Positions 6,048 to 12,854 of a DNA stretch of 14,111 nt are shown one piece after another; within the stretch, counting starts at the first letter, position 1; the number at the start of each line of letters is the position of its first letter. The notes below the pieces were generated by a model. It was not told the DNA's origin and searched no databases. It saw only the letters and a program-made list of their open reading frames with translations. The stretch comes from Christensenellaceae bacterium. Lineage in GTDB: Bacteria; Bacillota; Clostridia; Christensenellales; SZUA-584. The stretch lies in NCBI GenBank assembly GCA_012719815.1, contig JAAXZP010000318.1, positions 1-14,111 on the forward strand, in the 5' to 3' direction. The translations under genes were made by a program, and so were the position numbers.

Positions 6048-7220
6048 CTAACGGTTCGCCACGGCCGCTGCCAGCCGCTCCATCGCCTGCTCAAGAAGTG
6101 AACGCGGGCAGGCGATGTTGAGGCGCTGGAAGCCGCTGCCGCCCTGACCGAACATATGGCCCCCGTCGAGCCAAAGTTTTGCGCGCTGGATGACAAGATC
6201 GTCCAGCGCTTTGTCATTCAGCCCCAGCGCGCGGCAGTCCAGCCAGATAAGATACGTGCCTTCGGGCTCCACCAGGCGGATTTCGGGCATGCGCTCGCTG
6301 ACAAAGCTGCGCACAAAGTCGAGATTGCCCTGAAGGTACGCTTTCAGTTCTTCCAGCCATTCTTCGCCCTGCGCGTACGCCGCCTTGCACGCCACCATGC
6401 CCATCACGTTCAACTGGCTGTACCCGGTGCGGCTGATTTCCTGCTTGATGCGCTTGCGCATCCGCTGATTGGACACAAATATGTTGGATATCTGCAGTCC
6501 CGCGAGATTGAACGTCTTGGTGGGGGCGGTGCAGGTGACAGTTATGTCCGCGAACTCCGGTTTAATGTTTGCAAACACGGTATGCGAATAGCCCGGGTAA
6601 ACAAAATCCGCATGGATCTCGTCCGCCACGACGATGACGCCGTGCTTTACGCAGATATCACCCATGCGGGTGAGCTCTTCTTTCGTCCAGACGCGCCCGA
6701 CGGGGTTGTGCGGGCTGCAGAGTATGAACATCTTCACACGGTGCTGCGTAATTTTGCGCTCGAAATCCTCAAAGTCGATATGATAGCGCCCGTTCTCATA
6801 CGCCAGTTCGTTCACAACCAGCTCGCGGTCATTGTTGATGACGCTGGACTCAAACGGGTAATACACCGGCTGCTGTATCAGCACGGCGTCGCCTTCGCTG
6901 GTCAGCGCGCGGATCGCCATGCAGATCGCATACACCACGCCCGGCGTCTTGATGAGCCACTCGGGCTGCACTTTCCAGCCGAAGCGGCGGCTGAACCAGC
7001 TTTTCAGCACCGCAAAGTAGTCCTCGCGGCTCTCGCTGTAGCCGAATATGCCGTGCCGGCTTTTTTCCACCAGCGCTTCAATGACGCAGGGCGGCGTGCG
7101 GAAGTCCATGTCCGCCACCCACAGCGGCAGCACGTCTTCGGGAAGGCCCCGGCGCGCCGCGAAGTCGTATTTCAGAGAATCGGTATTCCGGCGCTCGATG
7201 ATCTCGTCAAAGTTTGTCAT
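6048..7220 (-). CDS. patB: PatB/MalY-family C-S lyase (cystathionine beta-lyase), PLP-dependent
   Basis: A 390-residue fold-type I PLP enzyme of the MalY/PatB group, which releases thiol, pyruvate and ammonia from cystathionine or cysteine S-conjugates. The N-terminal signature PLWVADMDFRTPP (32-44) is diagnostic of the group. NPVGR (172-176), VADEIHAD (198-205) and the Schiff-base Lys235 in TAPTKTFNLAG follow, and FQRLNIACPR (364-373) holds the carboxylate-binding Arg. I chose ATG 7220 because GGAGG (7226-7230) lies 5 nt before it and family similarity starts there; the frame runs 29 codons further upstream, overlapping the regulator. It lies 22 nt downstream of cymR, so the two probably form an operon controlled by cysteine supply. 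An aminotransferase function cannot be excluded from sequence alone. Confidence 0.9.
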   Translation of the reverse strand: MTNFDEIIERRNTDSLKYDFAARRGLPEDVLPLWVADMDFRTPPCVIEALVEKSRHGIFGYSESREDYFAVLKSWFSRRFGWKVQPEWLIKTPGVVYAICMAIRALTSEGDAVLIQQPVYYPFESSVINNDRELVVNELAYENGRYHIDFEDFERKITQHRVKMFILCSPHNPVGRVWTKEELTRMGDICVKHGVIVVADEIHADFVYPGYSHTVFANIKPEFADITVTCTAPTKTFNLAGLQISNIFVSNQRMRKRIKQEISRTGYSQLNVMGMVACKAAYAQGEEWLEELKAYLQGNLDFVRSFVSERMPEIRLVEPEGTYLIWLDCRALGLNDKALDDLVIQRAKLWLDGGHMFGQGGSGFQRLNIACPRSLLEQAMERLAAAVANR

Positions 7221-7225
7221 GCGTT

Positions 7226-7230
7226 CCTCC
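7226..7230 (-). promoter_or_regulatory. Ribosome binding site fixing the patB start
   Basis: GGAGG on the minus strand, 5 nt before ATG 7220, between the cymR stop and the patB start. It argues against longer versions of patB that would overlap cymR. Confidence 0.75.
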
Positions 7231-7242
7231 AAGGCAGTCCGG

Positions 7243-7689
7243 CTAGATGTAGAACATCCACCCCTGACCGGTGCTGTGCTTTTCGGCTTCCAGCACAAGG
7301 TCGTCAAGCGTCACTTTCTCCAGAGCGGCCTTCACTGCGCTGTCCAGCGCATCGAATACGAGGTTGTGCAATGCGGCGTCGATCTCCGGCGCTTTTTCCG
7401 TCACGGTATCTTCCGCCTTTTCCAGCAACGCGGATTCCACCGCGGCGAGTACCTGATAAGCGCTGATCTCGACGGGCGGCCGGGTGAGCATATAGCCGCC
7501 CTGAGCCCCTTTGACGGATGTGACGATGTCGCCGCGCTTGAGCAGCGAGAATACCTGCTCCAGATATATCTTCGAAATCCCAAGCTTTTCCGATATGCTG
7601 ATCAATGTGGTGCACTCGCCCTTGGCGTAGCCCTGGGCCATGTGAACCATGGCGGCCAGCGCGTAGCGCCCTTTTGCGGAAATTCTCAT
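7243..7689 (-). CDS. cymR: Rrf2-family transcriptional regulator, CymR-like cysteine metabolism repressor
   Basis: A 148-residue DNA-binding protein of the Rrf2 family. It starts with MRISAKGRYAL, has a winged helix-turn-helix (about 28-55) and the wing KGAQGGYML (60-68). The three-Cys Fe-S cluster motif of IscR and NsrR is absent; the only Cys is Cys26. That fits CymR, the Bacillus and Staphylococcus master repressor of cysteine uptake and synthesis, which acts in complex with CysK. The protein ends in WMFYI, like B. subtilis CymR as I recall it, with a terminal Ile of the kind CysE uses to enter the CysK active site. It is divergent from cysK and co-directional with patB. GAGGTGG stands 4 nt before the ATG. 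Assignment as CymR rests on the tail, the missing cysteines and the neighbourhood. Confidence 0.85.
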   Translation of the reverse strand: MRISAKGRYALAAMVHMAQGYAKGECTTLISISEKLGISKIYLEQVFSLLKRGDIVTSVKGAQGGYMLTRPPVEISAYQVLAAVESALLEKAEDTVTEKAPEIDAALHNLVFDALDSAVKAALEKVTLDDLVLEAEKHSTGQGWMFYI

Positions 7690-7703
7690 GGGTCCACCTC
7701 AAC

Positions 7704-7722
7704 TCATACTAATTTTATATGC
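7704..7722. promoter_or_regulatory. Candidate CymR operator at the cymR-patB start
   Basis: TCATACTAATTTTATATGC (plus strand) shares 14 of 19 bases with the site at 7838-7856 and lies 4 nt beyond the cymR -10 box, covering the transcription start. CATA and TATG arms form a partial dyad. Autoregulation of cymR is the likely role. Confidence 0.6.
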
Positions 7723-7726
7723 TTTT

Positions 7727-7755
7727 ATAGTAAAGACGCGGGGGGCGTTTGTCAA
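7727..7755 (-). promoter_or_regulatory. Promoter of cymR-patB
   Basis: On the minus strand a perfect TTGACA (7755-7750), a 17-nt spacer and TACTAT (7732-7727). The start would be near 7720, a leader of about 31 nt before ATG 7689. Confidence 0.72.
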
Positions 7756-7801
7756 TAACCTAGCAAATAGATATGAGTAATATTATTTTTTTCAAAAGCT
7801 A

Positions 7802-7830
7802 TTGACAAATGGAAAAAACGCGCATAATAT
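7802..7830 (+). promoter_or_regulatory. Promoter of cysK
   Basis: TTGACA (7802-7807), a 17-nt spacer and TAATAT (7825-7830). The start would be near 7837, a leader of about 50 nt before the ATG at 7887. Confidence 0.72.
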
Positions 7831-7837
7831 AAGAATA

Positions 7838-7856
7838 TCATATTAAACATATATGA
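7838..7856. promoter_or_regulatory. Candidate CymR operator at the cysK start
   Basis: TCATATTAAACATATATGA contains a perfect 6-bp inverted repeat, TCATAT and ATATGA, around 7 nt, and sits at the predicted cysK transcription start. It matches the cymR-side element in 14 of 19 positions. A repressor here would block cysK initiation. Confidence 0.62.
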
Positions 7857-7886
7857 AAACACCAATATTGATGGAGGTATTATCAT

Positions 7887-8819
7887 ATGGCCAGAGTGTA
7901 TAAGAGCTTGACGGAACTGATCGGAAAAACGCCGCTGCTGGAGCTGACCAACTACGAGAAAAAGCACGGCCTTTCGGCAAGGTTGATCGGCAAGCTGGAA
8001 TATTACAATCCCGCGGGCAGCGTGAAAGACAGGATCGCCAAGGCGATGATTGAAGACGCGGAGCAACGGGGCGTTTTAAAGCCGGACAGCGTGATCATCG
8101 AGCCCACCAGCGGCAACACAGGTATCGGATTGGCTTCAGTGGCCGCGGCGCGCGGATACCGCATCATCCTCACGATGCCCGAGACGATGAGCATTGAGCG
8201 CCGCAACCTTCTGAAGGCATACGGCGCGGAGCTGGTGCTGACGGAAGGCGCGAAAGGCATGCGCGGAGCCATCGAAAAGGCGGAAGAGCTGGCCAGAGAG
8301 ATACCGAACGCGTTTATCCCCGGTCAGTTTGACAACCCTGCAAACCCGGCCATCCACAAGGCCACGACCGGGCCCGAGATCTGGGAAGACACCGGCGGCA
8401 ACGTGGACATATTCGTTGCCGGTGCGGGCACGGGCGGCACGATAACCGGCGCCGGCGAATACCTGAGATCCAAAAACCCGAATATCAAAATCGTGGTGGT
8501 GGAGCCTGCGGATTCGCCCGTGCTGTCTCAGGGCAAGGCAGGCCCGCACAAGATTCAGGGCATCGGCCCGGGCTTTGTGCCCAAAGTGCTCGACACGTCC
8601 ATCTATGATGAAATCATTACGGTGAAGAACGAAGACGCTTTCGAGACCGGTCGGGACATCGCCAGAACGGAAGGCCTGCTTGTCGGCATTTCGTCGGGCG
8701 CGGCGGCTTGGGCTGCGACGCAGCTTGCGAAACGTCCGGAGAACGCGGGCAAGTCGATCGTGGTCATACTGCCCGACACCGGCGAGCGCTATCTTTCCAC
8801 CCCGATGTTTTCTGAGTAA
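7887..8819 (+). CDS. cysK: Cysteine synthase A (O-acetylserine sulfhydrylase)
   Basis: A 310-residue fold-type II PLP enzyme that makes cysteine and acetate from O-acetylserine and sulfide in the cytoplasm. Lys47 in NPAGSVKDRI forms the Schiff base. TSGNTG (74-79) is the substrate loop, GTGGT (181-185) binds the PLP phosphate, and Ser270 in GISSGAA contacts the ring nitrogen. The end, LPDTGERYLST, is typical of CysK. The length is normal for the family. GGAGG lies 9 nt before the ATG. It is transcribed alone from its own promoter, divergent from cymR-patB, and ends before a bidirectional terminator. Besides catalysis it may act as the co-regulator of CymR, as in Bacillus. CysM or cystathionine beta-synthase is less likely given the length and motifs. 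Confidence 0.95.
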   Translation: MARVYKSLTELIGKTPLLELTNYEKKHGLSARLIGKLEYYNPAGSVKDRIAKAMIEDAEQRGVLKPDSVIIEPTSGNTGIGLASVAAARGYRIILTMPETMSIERRNLLKAYGAELVLTEGAKGMRGAIEKAEELAREIPNAFIPGQFDNPANPAIHKATTGPEIWEDTGGNVDIFVAGAGTGGTITGAGEYLRSKNPNIKIVVVEPADSPVLSQGKAGPHKIQGIGPGFVPKVLDTSIYDEIITVKNEDAFETGRDIARTEGLLVGISSGAAAWAATQLAKRPENAGKSIVVILPDTGERYLSTPMFSE

Positions 8820-8890
8820 TGCAATGCTGCCGAATGAAAGCCGCGGGGCAGAGGCGGCCGCGGTGTACATAAGGTTTCAGCAGAATAAGA

Positions 8891-8923
8891 AAAACGGCCG
8901 GCCCTTCACTGGACGGCCGTTTT
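8891..8923. terminator. Bidirectional rho-independent terminator between cysK and glpK
   Basis: AAAACGGCCG (8891-8900) pairs with CGGCCGTTTT (8914-8923) in a 10-bp stem around a 13-nt loop. T-runs follow the stem on both strands (GTTTTGC on plus; GTTTTTCTT on minus), so it can stop both convergent genes. Confidence 0.85.
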
Positions 8924-8944
8924 GCTTGGCAAATATGGTTGCGG

Positions 8945-10441
8945 TCAGCCCATCGCCGGCTCTTCCCAGTTAAGGCTCCTCCCAACGGCTTTGCGCCACC
9001 CCGCTATCAGGGCTTCGCGCCTCGCTTTGTCCATCTGCGGTGCAAATTCGGCGTCGCAGCATCTTGATTTTTTGATTTCCTCAAGGCTGTTCCATACGCC
9101 CACCGCCAGCCCGGCAAGATAAGCCGCGCCCAGGGCGGTGGTTTCCTGCACTTTGGGGCGGCACACGCGCTTGCCCAGTATGTCCGCCTGGAACTGCATC
9201 AAAAAGCCGTTCATGCTGGCGCCGCCGTCCGCGTTCAGCACGGCGAGGGGGATGCCGCTGTCCTTTTCCATGGCTTCGACGAGCTCCAGGCGCTGGTACG
9301 CGATGGACTCCAGCGCCGCGCGGATGATGTGCTCCCGTCGCGTGCCGCGCGTCATCCCCACGATACATCCGCGCGCGTACATGTCCCAATGCGGCGCGCC
9401 CAACCCGGTGAACGCGGGCACCAGATACACGCCGCCGGTGTCTTCCACCTTGCTCGCATAGTATTCCGAATCGCGGCTCTCCGCAAATAAGCGCATCTCG
9501 TCGCGCAGCCATTGCACGACTGAGCCGGCCGCGAACACGCTGCCTTCCAGCGCGTACTGCACTTTGCCGCCAAGGCCGACAGCGATGGTGGTCAGCAGGC
9601 CGTTTTGGCTCTCCACCGGGTTTTCACCGGTGTTCATCAGCAGGAAACAGCCGGTGCCGTATGTGTTTTTGGCGTCGCCACGCGAAAAGCACGCCTGCCC
9701 GAACAGCGCCGCCTGCTGGTCGCCCGCGATACCTGCGATGGGTATGCGCACGCCCTGTATCGTCGTATAGCCGTACACCTCGCTGCTGCCGCACACACGG
9801 GGCAGCATCCGGCGCGGTATGTCCAGCGCACTGAGCAGTTTGTCGTCCCAGTCCAGCGTTTTGATGTTGTATATCATGGTGCGGGAGGCGTTGGTATAGT
9901 CGGTCACGTGCTGCTCGCCGTCGGTCAGCTTCCACACCAGCCAACTGTCCACCGTGCCGAACAGCACTTCGCCGCGTGCCGCCTTTTCCCGCGCGCCCTC
10001 CACGTGGTTCAGTATCCACTTGATTTTTGTGCCGGAGAAATAGGCGTCCGTCACAAGGCCGGTGGCCTCGCGGATGTAGTCCGAAAGGCCCTGCTTTTTC
10101 AGCGACTCGGTGATGCCGGCTGTGCGGCGGCACTGCCACACGATGGCGTTGTGGATGGGCCGTCCGGTGTTTTTATCCCACAGTATCGTGGTTTCCCGCT
10201 GGTTGGCGATGCCGATGGCGGCGATGTCGCGCACGTCGATGCCGCTTTTTGTGATCGCCTCCATCATCACGGCATATTGCGAGGAATAGATCTCCATCGG
10301 GGCGTGCTCCACCCAGCCCTGCTGCGGGTAGTGCTGCGTCAGCTCCTTCTGCGCCATCGCCACGATGCGCTGGGCCCGGTCAAAAAGAATGGCACGGGAG
10401 CTGGTTGTGCCCTGGTCCAGCGCCAGAATGTACTTGGCCAT
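8945..10441 (-). CDS. glpK: Glycerol kinase
   Basis: A 498-residue FGGY kinase that phosphorylates glycerol to sn-glycerol 3-phosphate with ATP. The N-terminal ALDQGTTSSRAILFD (7-21), GWVEHAP (42-48), the glycerol-binding Arg82-Glu83 in NQRETT and Tyr134 in DAYFSGTK, and the catalytic Asp241 in GIAGDQQAALFGQ are all present. The segment SSEVYGYTTIQGVRIP (219-234) lacks the His that the phosphotransferase system phosphorylates in many Gram-positive GlpKs (Enterococcus His232) and also lacks the GGKGGTR fructose-bisphosphate loop of E. coli. Control may therefore be mainly at transcription. AAGGAG lies 8 nt before the ATG. It follows the surface lipoprotein gene after 21 nt, so the two are probably one transcript. 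No glpF, glpO or glpD is seen. Confidence 0.95.
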   Translation of the reverse strand: MAKYILALDQGTTSSRAILFDRAQRIVAMAQKELTQHYPQQGWVEHAPMEIYSSQYAVMMEAITKSGIDVRDIAAIGIANQRETTILWDKNTGRPIHNAIVWQCRRTAGITESLKKQGLSDYIREATGLVTDAYFSGTKIKWILNHVEGAREKAARGEVLFGTVDSWLVWKLTDGEQHVTDYTNASRTMIYNIKTLDWDDKLLSALDIPRRMLPRVCGSSEVYGYTTIQGVRIPIAGIAGDQQAALFGQACFSRGDAKNTYGTGCFLLMNTGENPVESQNGLLTTIAVGLGGKVQYALEGSVFAAGSVVQWLRDEMRLFAESRDSEYYASKVEDTGGVYLVPAFTGLGAPHWDMYARGCIVGMTRGTRREHIIRAALESIAYQRLELVEAMEKDSGIPLAVLNADGGASMNGFLMQFQADILGKRVCRPKVQETTALGAAYLAGLAVGVWNSLEEIKKSRCCDAEFAPQMDKARREALIAGWRKAVGRSLNWEEPAMG

Positions 10442-10462
10442 ATGAAATTCTCCTTGATGTGT

Positions 10463-12112
10463 TTAGTTGAGTATCAGGTATGCGAACACCGGACAGTGGT
10501 CCGAGAACTTGGTGACCACGATGCGCGAGTTGATCACCTTGATGTTGTCCGACACGATGATGTTGTCGATTTCGTTATAATTGAGCTCGCGCTTGAAGTA
10601 GTCGTAATACTTGGTATCCTTGGAGTTGACGATGGTATAGCCGTCGTTAAATAACGAGAACTCCTTAAAGTCGGCGTTAAAGTCGCCCGTCAGTATCTTA
10701 TATTCGTTGGGATCCTCGTCCATGATTTTCTTCACCTGCCTGAACTGTTTGGCGCGTATGGAAGCGGTGTTGTAGGTGAAGTGCGTGTTGTAAATGGACA
10801 CCTTTTTGCCGTCAATCGTGACCTCCGCTTTCTGCAGCAGCCGCGGCTCGTAGCCGCCGCTGTCCAGCTTATAAGTCTTGACGTTGGTCAGCTTGTATTT
10901 GGAGATGATGCCGTTGCCGAACTCCCCGCCGTTGGAATACTTAATGGTGGGGGAGAGCACGTTATACTGCATATTGCGCGTTTTCAGGCTCGCCAGGTTG
11001 TCCACGATATCCTTCGCCTTCAGGTTCTGATACGCCTCCTGAATGCCCATGATATCCGGCTGCTGGTCGTAAATCAGCCGGCCCTGGTTAAGTAGGTGCC
11101 CGTTGCCGCGTTTGATGTTCCACGTGCCCACGGTGAGCACGTTCCGCGAGATGTAGACACTGTAGCGTATCTTGCCGCCCACCGATATGCGCACGGTCTT
11201 CATGCCGGCGGAGGGGATTTCAAACGTCGCCTTGCTCTTGCCTGTGCCGCCCACGTCCACTTCCACGCCGGCGTTCGCTTTGGCCGTGATGGTGACGGTA
11301 GACGACGTCGCCTTGACGACATAGCCGTATTCGTTGGGCGTGAACGAGGGGTACATCGCGCCGCCCGTTATCTTGAGGCTGGAGAGCTGTGTGTCGTCCA
11401 CCTTGGCCTCGATATCCAGGTATTTGGCGTAGACGTACGCCGTCCGGCCTTTATACTCCACCTGGTACCAGCCTTCGGTGAGCGTGTCCTGCGGCACGAT
11501 ATTGAGCTCCTCGCCCTTTTTGGCGGTGCCGATGATCTCCGAGTCGGTGCTGGGCCCGCTGCGCACGTTCACGTCCTCTTCGCAGTTGACGATGGTGGCC
11601 ACGTAGCTGGGCAGATAGCCGTCAATCGAGGTATCCAGGCTGACGTAAATGCGGTTGACGTAGCCTGTCTTGCCGTTATATTTCACCTGGTGCCACTGCG
11701 CGTTCACGTTGGTTTTGAGCACCTGCACATAGGTGCCGTATTTGAGGCGCATGATGATGTCGGATTCCTTGCTGGGCCCGGTGCGGAACGCCACGTCGTC
11801 GCCGATCATCACGCCGCTGTTTTTGACGATGCCGGCAGGCACTACGGGCGGCGCGGGTGCGGGCGTCGGCGTGGGATCCGGCTCGGGCGCCGGCGTCGGC
11901 GGGATGTCGGGCGGGGTGGTGGGGATGGGAGTCATGTCTGGCTCAGGCGTTGTGCTGGGCGTAGCCGGAACCTGCGCGCTGGGCAAAGCGCCGGCAGTCG
12001 CAGCCGGGCTTTCGGACGGCACTGTGGCGGGCGCATCCGCCGTCACGGACCCGCAGGCGGCAAGCGACAGCATCAGCAGCAGTATGAGCGCTATTGATAA
12101 AGCTCTGGCCAT
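10463..12112 (-). CDS. Surface lipoprotein: two SH3b domains, cadherin-like domain and endonuclease/exonuclease/phosphatase domain
   Basis: A 549-residue exported lipoprotein. The signal peptide MARALSIALILLLMLSLAAC ends in the lipobox LAAC with lipid-attached Cys20. A Thr/Pro-rich linker (about 25-95) leads to two SH3b domains (about 100-160 and 172-233, each with an R-T/S-GPS motif), which usually bind peptidoglycan. Residues about 240-323 resemble a cadherin-like beta-sandwich (LSSLKITGG, FTPNEYGY). The C-terminal catalytic domain (325-549) has the metal-dependent hydrolase motifs: WNIK (Asn332), IQEA (Glu359), NTHF (His444), GDFN (Asp477, Asn479), EIDNIIVS (Asp517) and SDHCPV (Asp538, His539). 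All key residues are present, so it should cleave phosphodiesters outside the membrane; the substrate could be DNA, a lipid head group or a wall polymer. GAGGAGG stands just before ATG 12112; an in-frame ATG at 12124 lacks a site. glpK follows in the same operon. Confidence 0.88.
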   Translation of the reverse strand: MARALSIALILLLMLSLAACGSVTADAPATVPSESPAATAGALPSAQVPATPSTTPEPDMTPIPTTPPDIPPTPAPEPDPTPTPAPAPPVVPAGIVKNSGVMIGDDVAFRTGPSKESDIIMRLKYGTYVQVLKTNVNAQWHQVKYNGKTGYVNRIYVSLDTSIDGYLPSYVATIVNCEEDVNVRSGPSTDSEIIGTAKKGEELNIVPQDTLTEGWYQVEYKGRTAYVYAKYLDIEAKVDDTQLSSLKITGGAMYPSFTPNEYGYVVKATSSTVTITAKANAGVEVDVGGTGKSKATFEIPSAGMKTVRISVGGKIRYSVYISRNVLTVGTWNIKRGNGHLLNQGRLIYDQQPDIMGIQEAYQNLKAKDIVDNLASLKTRNMQYNVLSPTIKYSNGGEFGNGIISKYKLTNVKTYKLDSGGYEPRLLQKAEVTIDGKKVSIYNTHFTYNTASIRAKQFRQVKKIMDEDPNEYKILTGDFNADFKEFSLFNDGYTIVNSKDTKYYDYFKRELNYNEIDNIIVSDNIKVINSRIVVTKFSDHCPVFAYLILN

Positions 12113-12181
12113 GTTCCTCCTCATCTGTATATGAATAATATCACACACGTTTTTGGTGTAGCTTCTCTTATGATAGCCAGT

Positions 12182-12210
12182 ATTATACAGGCTTAAACCT
12201 GTGTTCACAA
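12182..12210 (-). promoter_or_regulatory. Promoter of the lipoprotein-glpK operon with an internal dyad
   Basis: On the minus strand TTGTGA (12210-12205), 17 nt and a perfect TATAAT (12187-12182). The spacer holds an inverted repeat, ACAGG (12187-12191) and CCTGT (12198-12202), around 6 nt. The start would be near 12175, a leader of about 63 nt before ATG 12112. Confidence 0.7.
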
Positions 12211-12259
12211 CTCCTGCCGGCAATGTTCATAATCTTTTTACGAAGATTTTTTCGGAAAC

Positions 12260-12284
12260 AAAAAGGGCAAGGAACGCCTTGCCC
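12260..12284 (-). terminator. Rho-independent terminator of the 2-oxoacid oxidoreductase operon
   Basis: On the minus strand GGGCAAGG, a 4-nt loop CGTT and CCTTGCCC form a perfect 8-bp stem (12284-12265) followed by TTTTTGTTT. It lies about 36 nt after the gamma-subunit stop codon. Confidence 0.9.
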
Positions 12285-12319
12285 ACAGGATCACTGGAAG
12301 TTTCCGGCTGCTTGCCGCT

Positions 12320-12853
12320 TTATACGCGCTTCGCGCCTTCGTCGAAGGCCTTTTCGTTGACCGGTATCAGGTGCGCCTTGCCCTGGCCTAGCACGTATTC
12401 CACTGCCTTGATCACGCTTTCCTTGCTGACGATGCCGGACGAAGCGATAAAAGCGCCCAGCATCACAATGTTGGCCACCCGGGCATTGCCCACTTGCGCC
12501 GCGATTTCGGTCGCCGGCACGCAATGCACCGTCACGTCGCTGCGCGTCGCTTTTTTGTCGATCAGCGAGGAATTGATAAACAGCGTGCCGCCCGGTTTTA
12601 ATACGCTCTCGTATTTGTCCAGCGAGGGTTTGTTCATCACGATCACGGCGTCCGCCTCGGTGACAACCGGCGAACCCACCGGGTCGTCGGAGACGATGAC
12701 GCAGCAATTGGCGGTGCCGCCGCGCATCTCAGGGCCGTAGGACGGCAGCCACGACACGTTTTTGCCCTCGATCATGCCCGCGTATGCCACGATCTGGCCC
12801 ATCAGCAGCACGCCCTGGCCGCCGAAGCCCGCGCAGATGATTTCGCAGGTCAT
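12320..12853 (-). CDS. 2-oxoacid:ferredoxin oxidoreductase, gamma subunit
   Basis: A 177-residue cytoplasmic subunit of a CoA-dependent 2-oxoacid:ferredoxin oxidoreductase. It starts with the family's glycine-rich segment IICAGFGGQGVLLMG (5-19) and has PSYGPEMRGGTANC (37-50), the typical gamma-domain signature, and a mid segment GGTLFINSSLI (88-98). Size and motifs match the separate gamma chains of four-subunit 2-ketoisovalerate or 2-oxoglutarate enzymes rather than the fused pyruvate enzyme. AAGGAGGTG lies 7 nt before the ATG, inside the end of the beta gene; only one base separates the beta stop from this start, so translation is probably coupled. It is the last gene of the operon, before a strong terminator. 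Gene letters for this subunit differ between organisms, so none is given. Confidence 0.92.
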   Translation of the reverse strand: MTCEIICAGFGGQGVLLMGQIVAYAGMIEGKNVSWLPSYGPEMRGGTANCCVIVSDDPVGSPVVTEADAVIVMNKPSLDKYESVLKPGGTLFINSSLIDKKATRSDVTVHCVPATEIAAQVGNARVANIVMLGAFIASSGIVSKESVIKAVEYVLGQGKAHLIPVNEKAFDEGAKRV

Positions 12854-12854
12854 G

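Noticed and set aside
6156..7466. 436-codon plus-strand frame across patB and cymR
   Set aside because: It spans two recognised minus-strand genes and has no family features.
9605..12097. Long plus-strand frames opposite glpK and the lipoprotein
   Set aside because: They mirror well-supported minus-strand proteins and show shadow-type composition.
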